The notes beneath the pieces were generated by a model that was not told the DNA's origin, ran no database searches, and was given only the letters and a program-made list of their open reading frames with translations. Position numbers and translations under genes: made by a program. A stretch of 25,380 bases of DNA, from positions 1 through 25,380 of the forward strand of contig JAADIO010000050.1 of NCBI GenBank assembly GCA_013151235.1, read 5' to 3'. The stretch comes from Deltaproteobacteria bacterium (GTDB taxonomy: Bacteria; CG2-30-53-67). Positions 13,872 to 22,860 of this stretch are shown piece by piece (positions within the stretch are counted from its first letter, which is position 1; each line of letters opens with the position of its first letter).

Positions 13872-14717
13872 GTGGAGAATATTGTTGGGAAACTTTCGGA
13901 ATGGTTTGCCTTTTATGGTCTGAAGGTTGTTGCGGCAGTTCTGATTCTGATGGTGGGCCGCTGGGCTGCGGGTACCGTCAAAAAAGTCGTAAATAAGATC
14001 ATGACGAAACGGAACCTGGATCCGATAATCAAGTCCTTTGTGGGGCATCTTGTGTACATTGCCCTGATAGCCTTCGTAATTCTGGCGGCCCTGGGGCAGC
14101 TCGGGATCCAGACGACCTCCTTCATTGCCGTGATCGGTGCCGCCGGTCTGGCCATCGGCCTGGCCCTGCAGGGGTCTCTGGCCAACTTTGCGGCGGGGTT
14201 TCTGATGATTCTCTTCCGCCCCTTCAAGGCAGGGGATTTTATCGAGGGCGCCGGTGTGGCAGGAACCGTGGAGGAAATCCAGGTCTTCAATACCCTGCTG
14301 AAGACGCCCGACAATAAAAGAATCATCGTCCCCAATGCCAAGTTAACCGGCGACAATATCATCAACTATTCCAGCAAAGAGACCCGGCGGGTCGATTTTG
14401 TCTTCGGTGTCGGGTATGACGATGATCTTCAGAACGTCAAAAGGGTTCTGTCGGAGCTGGTGGGGGCCGATCAACGGATCCTTACGGATCCGGCACCGAC
14501 GATCGGTGTGATGGAGTTGGCCGACAGCAGTGTCAATCTGGCCGTCCGGGTCTGGGTCAACGCTTCGGATTACTGGAATGTCTTTTTCGATATGATGGAG
14601 AAGGTGAAAATCCGTTTTGATTCGGAAGGGATCAGTATCCCCTATCCGCAGCAGGATGTGCATATTCACAATGGTGCCGCAGGGGTGGGTACGGAGGCTT
14701 ACACGAAGGCAATCTGA
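13872..14717 (+). CDS. mscS: MscS-family small-conductance mechanosensitive channel
   Basis: This encodes 281 residues, close to E. coli MscS (286). Three membrane helices are visible at about 15-32, 58-77 and 85-115. The pore helix has the Gly/Ala-rich pattern GAAGLAIGLALQGSLANFAAGF that packs in the closed heptamer, followed by the beta domain FKAGDFIEGAGVAGTVEEIQ and NKRIIVPNAKLTGDNIINYS. It opens under membrane tension to release solutes after osmotic downshock. The frame is open to 13794, but GTG 13872 has GGAGG 8 bases upstream. A TTG at 13866 is too close to that site. The gene has its own promoter and converges on citrate synthase with about 30 bases between them. Confidence 0.92.
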   Translation: MENIVGKLSEWFAFYGLKVVAAVLILMVGRWAAGTVKKVVNKIMTKRNLDPIIKSFVGHLVYIALIAFVILAALGQLGIQTTSFIAVIGAAGLAIGLALQGSLANFAAGFLMILFRPFKAGDFIEGAGVAGTVEEIQVFNTLLKTPDNKRIIVPNAKLTGDNIINYSSKETRRVDFVFGVGYDDDLQNVKRVLSELVGADQRILTDPAPTIGVMELADSSVNLAVRVWVNASDYWNVFFDMMEKVKIRFDSEGISIPYPQQDVHIHNGAAGVGTEAYTKAI

Positions 14718-14750
14718 CCTGCGGCGGCAGCCGGGGAGTGCATCCGGGGA

Positions 14751-15908
14751 TCATCCTCTCTTCTCGATGGGAAGATAAGGCAGGTCCTTCGGCCCGTCAT
14801 AGACGGCCCGGGGACGGAAAAGCCGGTTGTCTTCCAGGTATTCGAGAATCCGTGCGACCCATCCGGCAATGCGGCTGACCGCGAAGATCGGGGTGAAAAG
14901 GCTGCCTTCGATGCCGAGGCTGTGATAGACCAGGCCGGAATAAAAGTCGACGTTGGGAAAGATCCCTTTTTCCCCGTAGGCCTTGGTGACCCGCTGCTCC
15001 AGGGTCCGGGCGATTTCAAAGAGAGGCTTGTTTCCGGTCAGCGCCGTCAGCTCCTTCGCATAGCGTTGCAGGATTCTTGCCCGGGGATCATAGGTCTTGT
15101 AGACCCGGTGCCCGAAGCCCATGATTTTTGTCTTTTTCGCCAGGGCCTTCTCCACAAATGTTTCCGCTTCGGCCGGTGATGCAATTCCCGTCAGCATCCG
15201 GATAACCCGCTCGTTGGCCCCGCCGTGAAGCGGCCCCTTCAGGGTGGAAATCCCGGCCGAAACGGCGGAGTGGAGGTCGCTCAGTGTGGAAGCCACCACC
15301 ATGGCGGCGAAGGTTGAGGCGTTCATCCCGTGATCGGCATGGAGGATGAGGCAAAGATCCATCACCCGCTCCTCCAGCGGTTCCGCCCGGTTGCCCCGGA
15401 GCATGTAGAGAAAATTGGCTCCGTGCGGAAGGGACGGATCGGGAGCCACCGGTTCTTTCCCCTCCCGATGTCGTGCAATGGCTGCCGTCAGGGTGGCCAT
15501 CTGGGCGATCAGCCGGATACCTGCCTCTTTCTTCTCCGGCAGCTCGTCGGCAATTCTGCAGGTCTCATCGATGCATTCCAAAAGCGAGATTCCCGAGCGG
15601 AGCAGCGACATGGGATGGCAGGGACAGGGAAGGTGAGTAATGCGCGACAGAACCTCGTCGGGGATTCCGCGCAAAGCGGTCAGATGGTCCGCAAACTTTC
15701 CAAGCTCTGACCGGGTAGGCAGGTTTCCGTTCAGGAGTAGGCAAACCGTTTCTTCGTAGGTGGAGTATGCGGCCAAATCCTCTATTGCGTAACCCCGGTA
15801 GGAGAGCTTTCCCGCGACGCCGTCGACATAACCGATCCGGGTCGTATTGGAAATGACTCCTTCTAACCCTTTTGAAAAATCCGTGGGCCTCTTACGTTCT
15901 TCTTCCAT
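14751..15908 (-). CDS. gltA: Citrate synthase
   Basis: This encodes 385 residues, condensing acetyl-CoA and oxaloacetate. It is of the short class found in many bacteria and archaea, shorter than the E. coli enzyme (about 427). Catalytic residues are seen: H228 in GPLHGGAN, H267 in GFGHRVYKTYDPRA and D321 in VDFYSG, plus H193 in ADHGMNAS. The 2-methylcitrate synthases are close relatives, and sequence alone does not fully exclude that activity. No prp genes are nearby, which favours citrate synthase. ATG 15908 has GGGAGG six bases upstream, and a near-consensus promoter precedes it. It is monocistronic in appearance. In a sulfate reducer it would serve either the oxidative cycle or glutamate synthesis. 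Confidence 0.92.
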   Translation of the reverse strand: MEEERKRPTDFSKGLEGVISNTTRIGYVDGVAGKLSYRGYAIEDLAAYSTYEETVCLLLNGNLPTRSELGKFADHLTALRGIPDEVLSRITHLPCPCHPMSLLRSGISLLECIDETCRIADELPEKKEAGIRLIAQMATLTAAIARHREGKEPVAPDPSLPHGANFLYMLRGNRAEPLEERVMDLCLILHADHGMNASTFAAMVVASTLSDLHSAVSAGISTLKGPLHGGANERVIRMLTGIASPAEAETFVEKALAKKTKIMGFGHRVYKTYDPRARILQRYAKELTALTGNKPLFEIARTLEQRVTKAYGEKGIFPNVDFYSGLVYHSLGIEGSLFTPIFAVSRIAGWVARILEYLEDNRLFRPRAVYDGPKDLPYLPIEKRG

Positions 15909-15929
15909 AACTTCCTCCCGGCGGGAGAA

Positions 15930-15958
15930 AGTATAGCAGATCGTTCTATGTTTGTCAT
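15930..15958 (-). promoter_or_regulatory. Sigma70 promoter for gltA
   Basis: On the minus strand, ATGACA (15958-15953) and TATACT (15935-15930) have a 17-base spacer and lie about 22 bases before the ATG. It sits in the short gap after the kinase stop, so gltA can be expressed on its own. Confidence 0.6.
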
Positions 15959-15983
15959 TCCGCCCGGAGTTGATGTCAAAATT

Positions 15984-18527
15984 TCAAAATGTTTTTTCTG
16001 TTGCTTTGTTGTGGTCGAGGATCTTTCGCAGTTTTGTCGCTAATGTTGTGGGGGTGATCGGTTTCTGGAGAAAAGCGGCTCCCTGGTCAAAGAGCCCATG
16101 CTGTGCGATGTGGTTGTCGGTATATCCCGATATGAAAATGACCGGCAGCCCGGGGCGTTGGTCGGCCAGGGCTTCACTGAGGAGGACCCCGTTGATTCCG
16201 GGCATAACGACATCGGTGAGAAGAAGGTCAATCGTTCCGGGATGGGCCCGGCTCACGTCGAGGGCCTCCATTCCGGAGGTGGCGGAGAGAACGGTATAGC
16301 CGAGGTTATCCAGTGTGTCGACAATCAGTTGCAGAATGGTCGGTTCGTCTTCGACGACGAGGACGGTTTCTTTGCCGCCCTGCAGGGGGATGCTGTCTCC
16401 TTCTTTTACTTCCGGAAGGGGCGAGGCGTCGGCCGGGAGATAAATCCTGAAGGTCGTTCCCTTTCCCGATTCGCTGTAGACCCGGATGAAGCCTTCGTGC
16501 TGTTTGACTATTCCGTAGACCGTGGCCAGCCCGAGGCCGGTTCCCCGGCCGATCTCCTTGGTGGTGAAGAAGGGCTCGAAGATTTTTTCCCGGACTTCCG
16601 GGGGCATTCCTTCCCCCGTATCGGTGACGGCCAGCATCACATAGTGCCCCGGAATGATTCCTTCGTGTTTTCGAAGATATTCTTCTTCCAGAATGATGTC
16701 TGAGGTCCTAATGGAGAGTCGGCCTCCCCGGGGCATGGCATCCCGTGCATTGACGACCAGGTTCATCAGAATCTGTTCAATCTGGCCGGCGTCGGCCAGG
16801 ACGTTTTTCACAGGTCTTGTTGTGTGGAGAGTGAGCGTGATGTCTTCGCTAATCAGGCGGTGGAACATCTTTCCCATCTCGTTGACGATGGTGTTCAGGT
16901 TGACCGGTTTGATCTCCAGGACCTGTTTTCGGCTGAAGGCGAGGAGTTGCCGGGTCAACCGGGCAGCCTTGTTGCCGGCCTCTTCAATGATCTTCAGGTG
17001 TTCCCGCACCGGGTCTCCGCTGGGGAGGGCATCCAGTGCCAGTTCCGCATAGCCGAGGATGGCGGAGAGCATGTTGTTGAAATCGTGGGCCACCCCGCCG
17101 GCAAGGCGGCCGATGGACTCCATCTTCTGTGACTGCTGGAGCTGCCCCTGGAGGTGTTTCCGTTCCTCTTCTGCGGTTTTTTGTGCCGTGACGTCCCGGA
17201 CAACATGGACCAGGCCGATGACCCGGTTGGTTGCATCCAGGCGGGGCAGTGCCTTGATTTCGAGATATTTCTGCAAATGGGGTTCATAGAGTTCCGAGAC
17301 GGAGGCGGTGCCGCTTTCCAACGTCCGGCAACTGGGGCATCTTTCCGGTGGTGTGCGGGTTCCGTGATAAGATTCGGAACATTTCCTCTCCAGGATCTCT
17401 ATGCAGGAAAGCCCCAGCATTTCTTCCGCAGCACGGTTGGTCTGAATGATGTTGAAGTCCTTGTCATGAACGGTGATCGCCTCATTGATGATGTTGAAGG
17501 TTTCTTCCCATTCCCGGTTGTGCTTGAGGATCGTCTCCTGCATCTCCCGGACTTCGGTGATGTCGCGGATCACATGGACGGAGCCGATGATCTCTTCCTG
17601 TTCATCCAGAACCGGGTCAACGGCGATATGGATCCACATCGACTGTTCCTGCAAAAACAGCTCCTGTTCTTCATGCCGTCTGGAGCGGAACATCCGTTTC
17701 ATGGGACAACTTTTTATCGAGTCCTCTTTGTGGCAGAAAAGACGGTAACATTTCTCTCCTATGATTTCGGTGTAAGTTTTTCCGAGGAACCTTGTGGCTG
17801 CCCGGTTGGCTTTGACGATACGGTGTTCCCGGTCGAGCATCAGGATGATGTCCCGGGTGGTGTCGAAGGTGGTCCGCCATTCCTCCGAGGCCCGGATCAG
17901 CGCCTTCTCATGTTCTTTGCGTTCCGTAATGTTCCGGATAAAGCCTGCGGCATGCCAGGAATTGCCGACCTGCATGGCGGAAGTGGAAACCTCGATCGGG
18001 AAGATGGTTCCGTCTTTCCGTATGGCCGTGAACTCCCCGGTCTTTCCGACGACCGGCCCCCGGCCGCTTTTCCGGAAATGCCGGAATCCTTCTCGGTAAT
18101 TTCCGTGAAAGGTTTCCGGAGCCAGAAAGGTATGAAGCTCCCGTCCCAGTGCCTCCTGGCTGGAATAGCCGAACATCCGTTCTGCTGCGGGGTTCCAGTA
18201 GGAAATCAGCCCCCGGTCATTCATGAGAATGATGGCGTCGGTTGCCGTATTACTGATGGCCATAAATTTCCGGTCGCTTGCCTTCAGCTGTTCTGCGACT
18301 TTGCGGCGTTTTTCCCGAACCTCGAAAAGGAGGGAGGTGAAAAGGAGCGTGACGGAAATAATGAGGAGCCGTTCCCAGAGTTCTCGAGGATTGCTGTTCA
18401 ACAACTGGGCGCCAAAACTCCCTCCCGTAGAGAAAAGGGTCTCCATCGCCGATTCCAGGCCCCAGATTATGGCCCCGATCCCGAATCCGGCGAGAAGGAT
18501 CCAACGGAACCTGTTCTTTGCCGTCAC
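15984..18527 (-). CDS. Hybrid sensor histidine kinase with three PAS domains and a receiver
   Basis: This encodes 847 residues from GTG 18527 (GAGG eight bases upstream). The TTG at 18533 is too close to that site. Two membrane helices (about 8-26 and 54-70) enclose a short periplasmic loop. Three PAS domains follow (about 85-205, 213-325 and 340-450), each ending in a (V/I)RD(I/V)T- or IRNIT-type PAC segment. HisKA carries H481 (VAHDFNN), the HATPase carries [16 protein letters not shown] and [11 protein letters not shown], and a C-terminal receiver has D772 in LLTDVVMPG and K822 in LQKPI. The second and third PAS domains hold cysteine motifs (C260, C265, C274 and C383, C397, C400). The input signal is unknown. 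No separate response regulator is adjacent, so output probably goes through a distant phosphotransfer partner. Confidence 0.88.
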   Translation of the reverse strand: MTAKNRFRWILLAGFGIGAIIWGLESAMETLFSTGGSFGAQLLNSNPRELWERLLIISVTLLFTSLLFEVREKRRKVAEQLKASDRKFMAISNTATDAIILMNDRGLISYWNPAAERMFGYSSQEALGRELHTFLAPETFHGNYREGFRHFRKSGRGPVVGKTGEFTAIRKDGTIFPIEVSTSAMQVGNSWHAAGFIRNITERKEHEKALIRASEEWRTTFDTTRDIILMLDREHRIVKANRAATRFLGKTYTEIIGEKCYRLFCHKEDSIKSCPMKRMFRSRRHEEQELFLQEQSMWIHIAVDPVLDEQEEIIGSVHVIRDITEVREMQETILKHNREWEETFNIINEAITVHDKDFNIIQTNRAAEEMLGLSCIEILERKCSESYHGTRTPPERCPSCRTLESGTASVSELYEPHLQKYLEIKALPRLDATNRVIGLVHVVRDVTAQKTAEEERKHLQGQLQQSQKMESIGRLAGGVAHDFNNMLSAILGYAELALDALPSGDPVREHLKIIEEAGNKAARLTRQLLAFSRKQVLEIKPVNLNTIVNEMGKMFHRLISEDITLTLHTTRPVKNVLADAGQIEQILMNLVVNARDAMPRGGRLSIRTSDIILEEEYLRKHEGIIPGHYVMLAVTDTGEGMPPEVREKIFEPFFTTKEIGRGTGLGLATVYGIVKQHEGFIRVYSESGKGTTFRIYLPADASPLPEVKEGDSIPLQGGKETVLVVEDEPTILQLIVDTLDNLGYTVLSATSGMEALDVSRAHPGTIDLLLTDVVMPGINGVLLSEALADQRPGLPVIFISGYTDNHIAQHGLFDQGAAFLQKPITPTTLATKLRKILDHNKATEKTF

Positions 18528-18549
18528 AATCAAAACCTCAATGCATATT

Positions 18550-18596
18550 CGGTTAAACCGACTGAAAATGTAACAGAAGAGAAAACATGCTGTTAC
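18550..18596. promoter_or_regulatory. Inverted repeats upstream of the hybrid kinase
   Basis: CGGTTAAACCG (18550-18560) is a short palindrome. GTAACAG (18570-18576) and CTGTTAC (18590-18596) form a perfect 7-base inverted repeat with 13 bases between. They lie 23-69 bases upstream of the kinase start and could be operator sites. No supporting regulator is visible. Confidence 0.25.
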
Positions 18597-18697
18597 CCAG
18601 ATCGGATTACTTCCAGCGGGACTTTAATGTTTTTCGATAAAAATTGACAACCCGGAGTGCTTTGTAATAGTTTTGGACCACTTAAATTAAGGTGGCT

Positions 18698-18879
18698 TCG
18701 TAAAAAGTCCGCCCGTCCCTTCGACTGGCTCAGGACAGGCGTGCTCAGGGCGAATGTCGTAAGTGATTAATATTCCGTTCGTGTGGTTCGGCCGGCTTCC
18801 GAGCATGGTGAGCTTGCCGAACCACATGCCCGGAAGCTTGTCGGACCATGAATAGGACCCGGAGAATGATTTTTTACGA
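18698..18879. repeat. MITE-like element, copy 1
   Basis: The left end TCGTAAAAAGTC (18698-18709) and right end GATTTTTTACGA (18868-18879) are inverted copies with one mismatch. The inside carries GGACAGGCGTGCTCAGGGCG (18732-18751) and a palindromic stretch GTGGTTCGG...CCGAACCAC. There is no coding content. A second copy with perfect ends lies at 22861-23017. This is a non-autonomous interspersed repeat, placed just before the HD-domain gene. Confidence 0.7.
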
Positions 18880-18953
18880 GGCCAGCAATTAAAAATGGAC
18901 TCGCAGAAATTCCTCTGGAAGTTCAAGGTATGCAGGCACAAGGAGCAAAGAAA

Positions 18954-19592
18954 ATGGACGAGCAGATGAACCAAGCCTGGCAACTTCTTGCAGAGACGGC
19001 CGGGAAGAACAAGCCGGAATGGAAGAAATCGATTCTTGATCATGCACGGATCGTGCATGATCTTTCCCTGCGGCTGGCCGATCTTTTCAGCGAGGACCGG
19101 CAAGTCGACGTGGAAACGGTACAATTGGGGGCGGTTTTGCACGATGTGGGACGGAGCCGTGCGGATCGGGTCGTGGAACACGGGATTAAAAGCGGCGAGA
19201 TGCTCCGGGAGGAAGGGTTCCCCGAAGGAGCGGCCCGGATTGCTGAAACCCATGTCGGTGTTGGGATAACGCCGGAACAGGCAGCTTCCCTGGGGCTTCC
19301 CGAAGGGAATTATATCCCGGAAACCCTGGAGGAGAGGATCGTCTGTTATGCCGACAACCTGCTCAACTATCTTGTCGATGAGGGGCGTCATGAACTGGTG
19401 GACCGCCGGGCCGTGGTCAAACGTTTTTCGTTGGAATTAGGGGAAGAATATGGAAAACGGGCGGAGGATTTTATGACCGGTCTTGAAATGGAATTGGGGC
19501 CGGAACGTTTTGTTCGGTTTCGGCGCTATGTGGAGGAGGTGAATGAACGGCTGCAAACGGGTGAACGGGGTGAAGAGTCAGATCAGGATTAA
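18954..19592 (+). CDS. HD-domain protein (predicted phosphohydrolase)
   Basis: This encodes 212 residues with the HD metal-binding motif: H30 (LDHARIVHDL), H63-D64 in VLHDVGRSRADRVVEHG, further histidines in EHGIKSG and ETHVGVG, and an aspartate in YADNLLNYL. HD proteins are metal-dependent phosphohydrolases of nucleotides, (p)ppGpp, cyclic dinucleotides or RNA ends, and the substrate cannot be told here. The pattern resembles small stand-alone HDIG-type proteins of archaea and anaerobic bacteria. ATG 18954 has AAGGAG (18940-18945) eight bases upstream. An earlier ATG at 18930 lacks a site. A MITE-like element ends about 75 bases before it. The gene stands alone, 736 bases before aprB. Confidence 0.78.
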   Translation: MDEQMNQAWQLLAETAGKNKPEWKKSILDHARIVHDLSLRLADLFSEDRQVDVETVQLGAVLHDVGRSRADRVVEHGIKSGEMLREEGFPEGAARIAETHVGVGITPEQAASLGLPEGNYIPETLEERIVCYADNLLNYLVDEGRHELVDRRAVVKRFSLELGEEYGKRAEDFMTGLEMELGPERFVRFRRYVEEVNERLQTGERGEESDQD

Positions 19593-20328
19593 GAGGAATG
19601 GTGATAGGGTGACCCTGATAAAAGGCGGCATCGATCTTGATCTTAGTGTCCTGTTCCTAAATACGGAGGCATTTGGGTGCCGCAGAACGGCCTCCTCTAT
19701 GTTGTGCTCCCTACCGTACCTTACGCATGCCTTGATGAGACCGTCCTGCAACCCTCTCGGTGCGTCACAGTATTTATGAACAGGACCACTTAACCTTTCA
19801 GGTGTTTGCTTGTGCGCCGGCTGCCGGTTGGATCCGACAGTAGAACAGCGTTTTATGGTTCCTTCGGGAATGCGGATATAATAATATATCCTAATACCTT
19901 TATTAGAATAACAAATGTTTTGGTGATTCGATTTTTCTTGATTCCTGCTTGTGATCGGACTAAAATACGCCACTTACTGATCAGCAAATCCGCTACGGGT
20001 AAGCGGGAACCTCCTGATTGACGACATCTTGTCAAGTAGGTATCAGAACTATTAACTTTGCGACCACATCTTATGTAAATATAATCATATTCTAATTTGT
20101 TGTTCTGGTTCGGATCTGAATTTATGTTCTATTGTTTTTCTTCCAACAAGTTTTCCACGCAACATTCCTTATCGGGAATTGTATATATACACCCTGTCGT
20201 TTTTGTTGACTTGAATATTCATGAATGATGAAGGGAGGTGAATAGGGGGTTGTAAGGTGGGTCTGTCTGCGCGGGGTACCCTGCATGGAGGCCCGCAGGA
20301 TTTCATTCTTTTATTGGAGGATTGAAAG
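19593..20328. other. Long intergenic region before aprB
   Basis: About 736 bases contain no gene I can support. 19593-19860 has mixed composition, with a minus-strand open frame (19973-19578, 131 codons) that lacks a ribosome site and family likeness, and it may be decayed DNA. 19860-20220 is strongly AT-rich and holds a candidate promoter. 20220-20328 is a GC-rich leader with GGGTACCC and an imperfect stem CTGCGCGGG/CCCGCAG (20268-20299) just before the aprB ribosome site. Confidence 0.5.
20058..20085 (+). promoter_or_regulatory. aprB: Candidate promoter for aprBA
   Basis: TTGCGA (20058-20063), a 16-base spacer and a perfect TATAAT (20080-20085) lie in the AT-rich stretch about 245 bases before aprB, implying a long 5' leader. 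Other AT-rich hexamers nearby (around 20180) could also serve, so this is one candidate only. Confidence 0.35.
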
Positions 20329-20748
20329 ATGCCAAGTTTTGTAATCGCTGAAAAATGCGACGGCTGTAAAGGACAGGACAAAACCGCCTGCCAGTACATC
20401 TGTCCGAACGACCTGATGGTCCTCGACAGAGAAAAGATGAAGGCATTCAACCAGGAAGCGGAGCAGTGCTGGGAGTGTTACAACTGCGTCAAGATCTGTC
20501 CTCAGCAGGCGATCGAAGTACGCGGTTATGCCGACTATGTTCCCTTGGGGGGCAATGTAATCCCCATGCGGTCAACCGACTCCATCATGTGGACGGTCAA
20601 ATTCCGGAACGGGACGTTGAAGCGATTCAAGTTTCCCATTCGGACCACGGCCGAGGGGTCCATTGATCCTTACGGCGGAATGCCGGAAGCGGATTTTTCC
20701 AAGCTCAAGGATCCGGGGTTTTTCAATTACGATGCACGTAAGGAATAG
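20329..20748 (+). CDS. aprB: Adenylylsulfate reductase beta subunit
   Basis: This encodes 139 residues, the iron-sulfur subunit that passes electrons to the FAD of AprA for reduction of APS to sulfite and AMP in the cytoplasm. Eight cysteines in two ferredoxin motifs are visible: C10, C13, C21, C25 (CDGCKGQDKTACQYICP) and C47, C50, C53, C57 (CWECYNCVKICP). The seven-residue gap in the first motif is typical of AprB. The tail after GGNVIPMRSTDSIMWTVKFR wraps around AprA in known structures. It is shorter here than in Desulfovibrio proteins (about 165 residues). GGAGG precedes the ATG by 8 bases. aprA follows after 20 bases. Confidence 0.95.
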   Translation: MPSFVIAEKCDGCKGQDKTACQYICPNDLMVLDREKMKAFNQEAEQCWECYNCVKICPQQAIEVRGYADYVPLGGNVIPMRSTDSIMWTVKFRNGTLKRFKFPIRTTAEGSIDPYGGMPEADFSKLKDPGFFNYDARKE

Positions 20749-20768
20749 GACATAGGAGGAGCGTAAAC

Positions 20769-22775
20769 ATGGAAAAAGAGACCAACACTTTTGCACATAG
20801 CGAGAAGCCGGAAGTCGTTGAGGTGGAGACCGATCTTCTCTTCATCGGCGGCGGGATGGCGGCCTGCGGTGCGGCTTATGAGGCCAGCCGTTGGGCGACT
20901 CCGAAAGGGCTGAAGATCACCATGATCGACAAGGCGGCCGCGGAGCGCAGCGGTTCCGTGGCCATGGGGCTTTCCGCCATCAATACTTACATGGGTGAGA
21001 ACAAGGTGGCTGATTATGTCCGGTACGTCCGGGCCGACCTGATGGGGATCATCCGGGAAGACCTCGTTTTCGATCTTGGTCGTCACGTCGACGATTCCGT
21101 CATGCTCTTCGAGGAGTGGGGACTTCCGATCTGGAAGAAGGGAGATGACGGTTTCTCTCTCGATGGACACCAGTCCAAGGCCGCCGGCAAGGCCTCCCTG
21201 CGGGACGGCGGAACGCCGGTCCGTTCCGGAAAGTGGCAGATCATGATCAACGGTGAGTCCTACAAGCCGATCGTTGCCGAAGCCGCCAAGAAGGCCCTGG
21301 AGATTAACCGTGAAGCCACCGGGGTAGAGCAGAACCTTTACGAGCGTGTGTTCATTACCCGGATGCTTCTGGATGCCGACAAGCCGAACACCATTGCCGG
21401 TGCCGTCGGTTTCAGCGTCCGTGAAAACAAGGCCTACGTCTTCAAGGCGAAAGCCATTCTCTGCGTCCCCGGCGGCGCCGTGAACGTCTACCGTCCGCGG
21501 TCCATCGGTGAAGGCATGGGTCGGACCTGGTTCTCCGTCTGGAATGCCGGTTCGGGTTATGCCATGGGTGCCCAGGTCGGTGCGGAGATGACCCTGATGG
21601 AAAACCGTTTCGTCCCGGCCCGTTTCAAAGACGGGTATGGTCCGGTCGGCGCCTGGTTCCTTTTCTTCAAGGCCAAGGCGACCAATTCCCTCGGTGAAGA
21701 TTACTGCGCCAACGAAGAAAACATTGCCGCTGCGAGAAAGAAATACGGCAAGTACGTCGACGTAATGGGAACCACCATCCGGAACCACCTGATGATGGAA
21801 GACATGAAGCAGGGCAAGGGTCCCATGATTATGCGGACCCATGAGGCCATGGCCGCGATGGCTCAAGGCTTCAATGACAAGCTTGGCGAGAAGGAAGGGA
21901 AGAAGAGGATGAAGCACCTCGAGGCCGAGGCGTGGGAAGACTTCCTCGATATGACCATTGGTCAGGTCGGGATGTGGGCTGCCTGCAACATCGAGCCGGA
22001 CAAGGTCCCGTCCGAGATCATCCCCTCCGAGCCTTATCTCCTTGGTTCCCATGCCGGATGTGCCGGTTTCTGGACCAGTGGTCCCGGAGACATTGAAGGC
22101 GCTCCTGCCGAGTGGTCTTGGGGATACAACCGGATGAGTACGGTGAACGGCCTCTTTATGGCCGGTGACACCTGCGGTGCTTCCGGGCACAAGTTTTCCT
22201 CCGGTTCCCATGCGGAAGGCCGGATGGCCGGGAAGGCCATGGTTTCCTATATTCTCGATAATGCCGATTTCCAGCCCTCCTTCAAGGAGAACGTGGATGA
22301 TCTCATTGCAGAGATCTATCTGCCGCGGGAAATTTTCGAGAAGTACCAGGCCTATTCCACGAGTGCCGATGTCAATCCGAATTTCATCAAGCCTGAAATG
22401 TACCAGAAGCGCCTGATGAAGATCATGGATGAGTATGTGGCCGGCGTCGGGACCATGTTTACCACCAGTGCGACCCTTATTAATGAAGGTCTGAAGAAGC
22501 TTGACATGCTCCGGGAAGATGCGAGCCATCTGGCTGCCTCCGATCTTCATGAGCTCCTTCGCTGCTGGGAAAACTACCATCGGTTGCTGACGGCCGAGGC
22601 CCATGCACGGCACATCCTCTTCCGTGAGGAAACGCGGTATCCGGGTTATTACTACCGGGCCGATCATGACTACATTGATGATGAAAACTGGAAGTGTTTC
22701 ACCAACTCCCGTCGGGATCCCGAGACGGGGGAATGGGAACACAAGAAGGTTCCCTACGTTCAGCTTTACGAGTAG
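20769..22775 (+). CDS. aprA: Adenylylsulfate reductase alpha subunit
   Basis: This encodes 668 residues, the normal length. It is the flavoprotein of dissimilatory APS reductase, related to fumarate reductase/succinate dehydrogenase flavoproteins. The FAD-binding Rossmann motif GGGMAACG (27-34), ERSGSVAMGLSAINTYMG, the substrate-side segment MENRFVPARFKDGYGPVGAWF, MRTHEAMAAM and the closing FAD motif LFMAGDTCGASGHKFSSGSHAEGRMAGK are present. It is strongly GC-biased at the third codon position, as expected for a highly expressed gene, which creates a long false antisense frame. AGGAGGAGCG lies before the ATG. A strong hairpin follows the stop. The direction (sulfate reduction or sulfite oxidation) cannot be decided from this gene alone, but the linked qmo genes favour reduction. 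Confidence 0.97.
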   Translation: MEKETNTFAHSEKPEVVEVETDLLFIGGGMAACGAAYEASRWATPKGLKITMIDKAAAERSGSVAMGLSAINTYMGENKVADYVRYVRADLMGIIREDLVFDLGRHVDDSVMLFEEWGLPIWKKGDDGFSLDGHQSKAAGKASLRDGGTPVRSGKWQIMINGESYKPIVAEAAKKALEINREATGVEQNLYERVFITRMLLDADKPNTIAGAVGFSVRENKAYVFKAKAILCVPGGAVNVYRPRSIGEGMGRTWFSVWNAGSGYAMGAQVGAEMTLMENRFVPARFKDGYGPVGAWFLFFKAKATNSLGEDYCANEENIAAARKKYGKYVDVMGTTIRNHLMMEDMKQGKGPMIMRTHEAMAAMAQGFNDKLGEKEGKKRMKHLEAEAWEDFLDMTIGQVGMWAACNIEPDKVPSEIIPSEPYLLGSHAGCAGFWTSGPGDIEGAPAEWSWGYNRMSTVNGLFMAGDTCGASGHKFSSGSHAEGRMAGKAMVSYILDNADFQPSFKENVDDLIAEIYLPREIFEKYQAYSTSADVNPNFIKPEMYQKRLMKIMDEYVAGVGTMFTTSATLINEGLKKLDMLREDASHLAASDLHELLRCWENYHRLLTAEAHARHILFREETRYPGYYYRADHDYIDDENWKCFTNSRRDPETGEWEHKKVPYVQLYE

Positions 22776-22783
22776 TTCCCAAT

Positions 22784-22812
22784 TCTCCGGGCGCAGAAAC
22801 TGCGCCCGGAGA
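22784..22812 (+). terminator. Strong hairpin after aprA
   Basis: A perfect 13-bp stem (TCTCCGGGCGCAG at 22784-22796 with CTGCGCCCGGAGA at 22800-22812) closes an AAA loop nine bases after the aprA stop. Downstream sequence is only loosely T-rich (TTCATTCTTTGTTTT, 22827-22841). It may act as a partial terminator or a 3' stabiliser that lets aprBA mRNA exceed qmo mRNA. Confidence 0.65.
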
Positions 22813-22860
22813 GTTATGAAAATCATTCATTCTTTGTTTTGTAACACATTCATGATGAAG

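Noticed and set aside
17154-18647. A 497-codon plus-strand open frame opposite the hybrid kinase.
   Set aside because: It is a shadow of the kinase coding strand, with low-complexity translation and no recognised domain.
18675-19796. The 11-mer GGACCACTTAA present near 18675 and again near 19786.
   Set aside because: It is short with no shared flanks and no boundary structure, so probably chance.
19578-19973. A 131-codon minus-strand open frame in the aprB upstream region.
   Set aside because: It has no ribosome site, no recognised motif and overlaps the end of the HD-domain gene. It could be decayed DNA but is not supportable as a gene.
20727-22826. A 699-codon open frame on the minus strand covering all of aprA.
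   Set aside because: It is antisense to a clear, conserved gene, has no ribosome site and no family likeness. The GC-rich third positions of aprA remove stop codons on the other strand.
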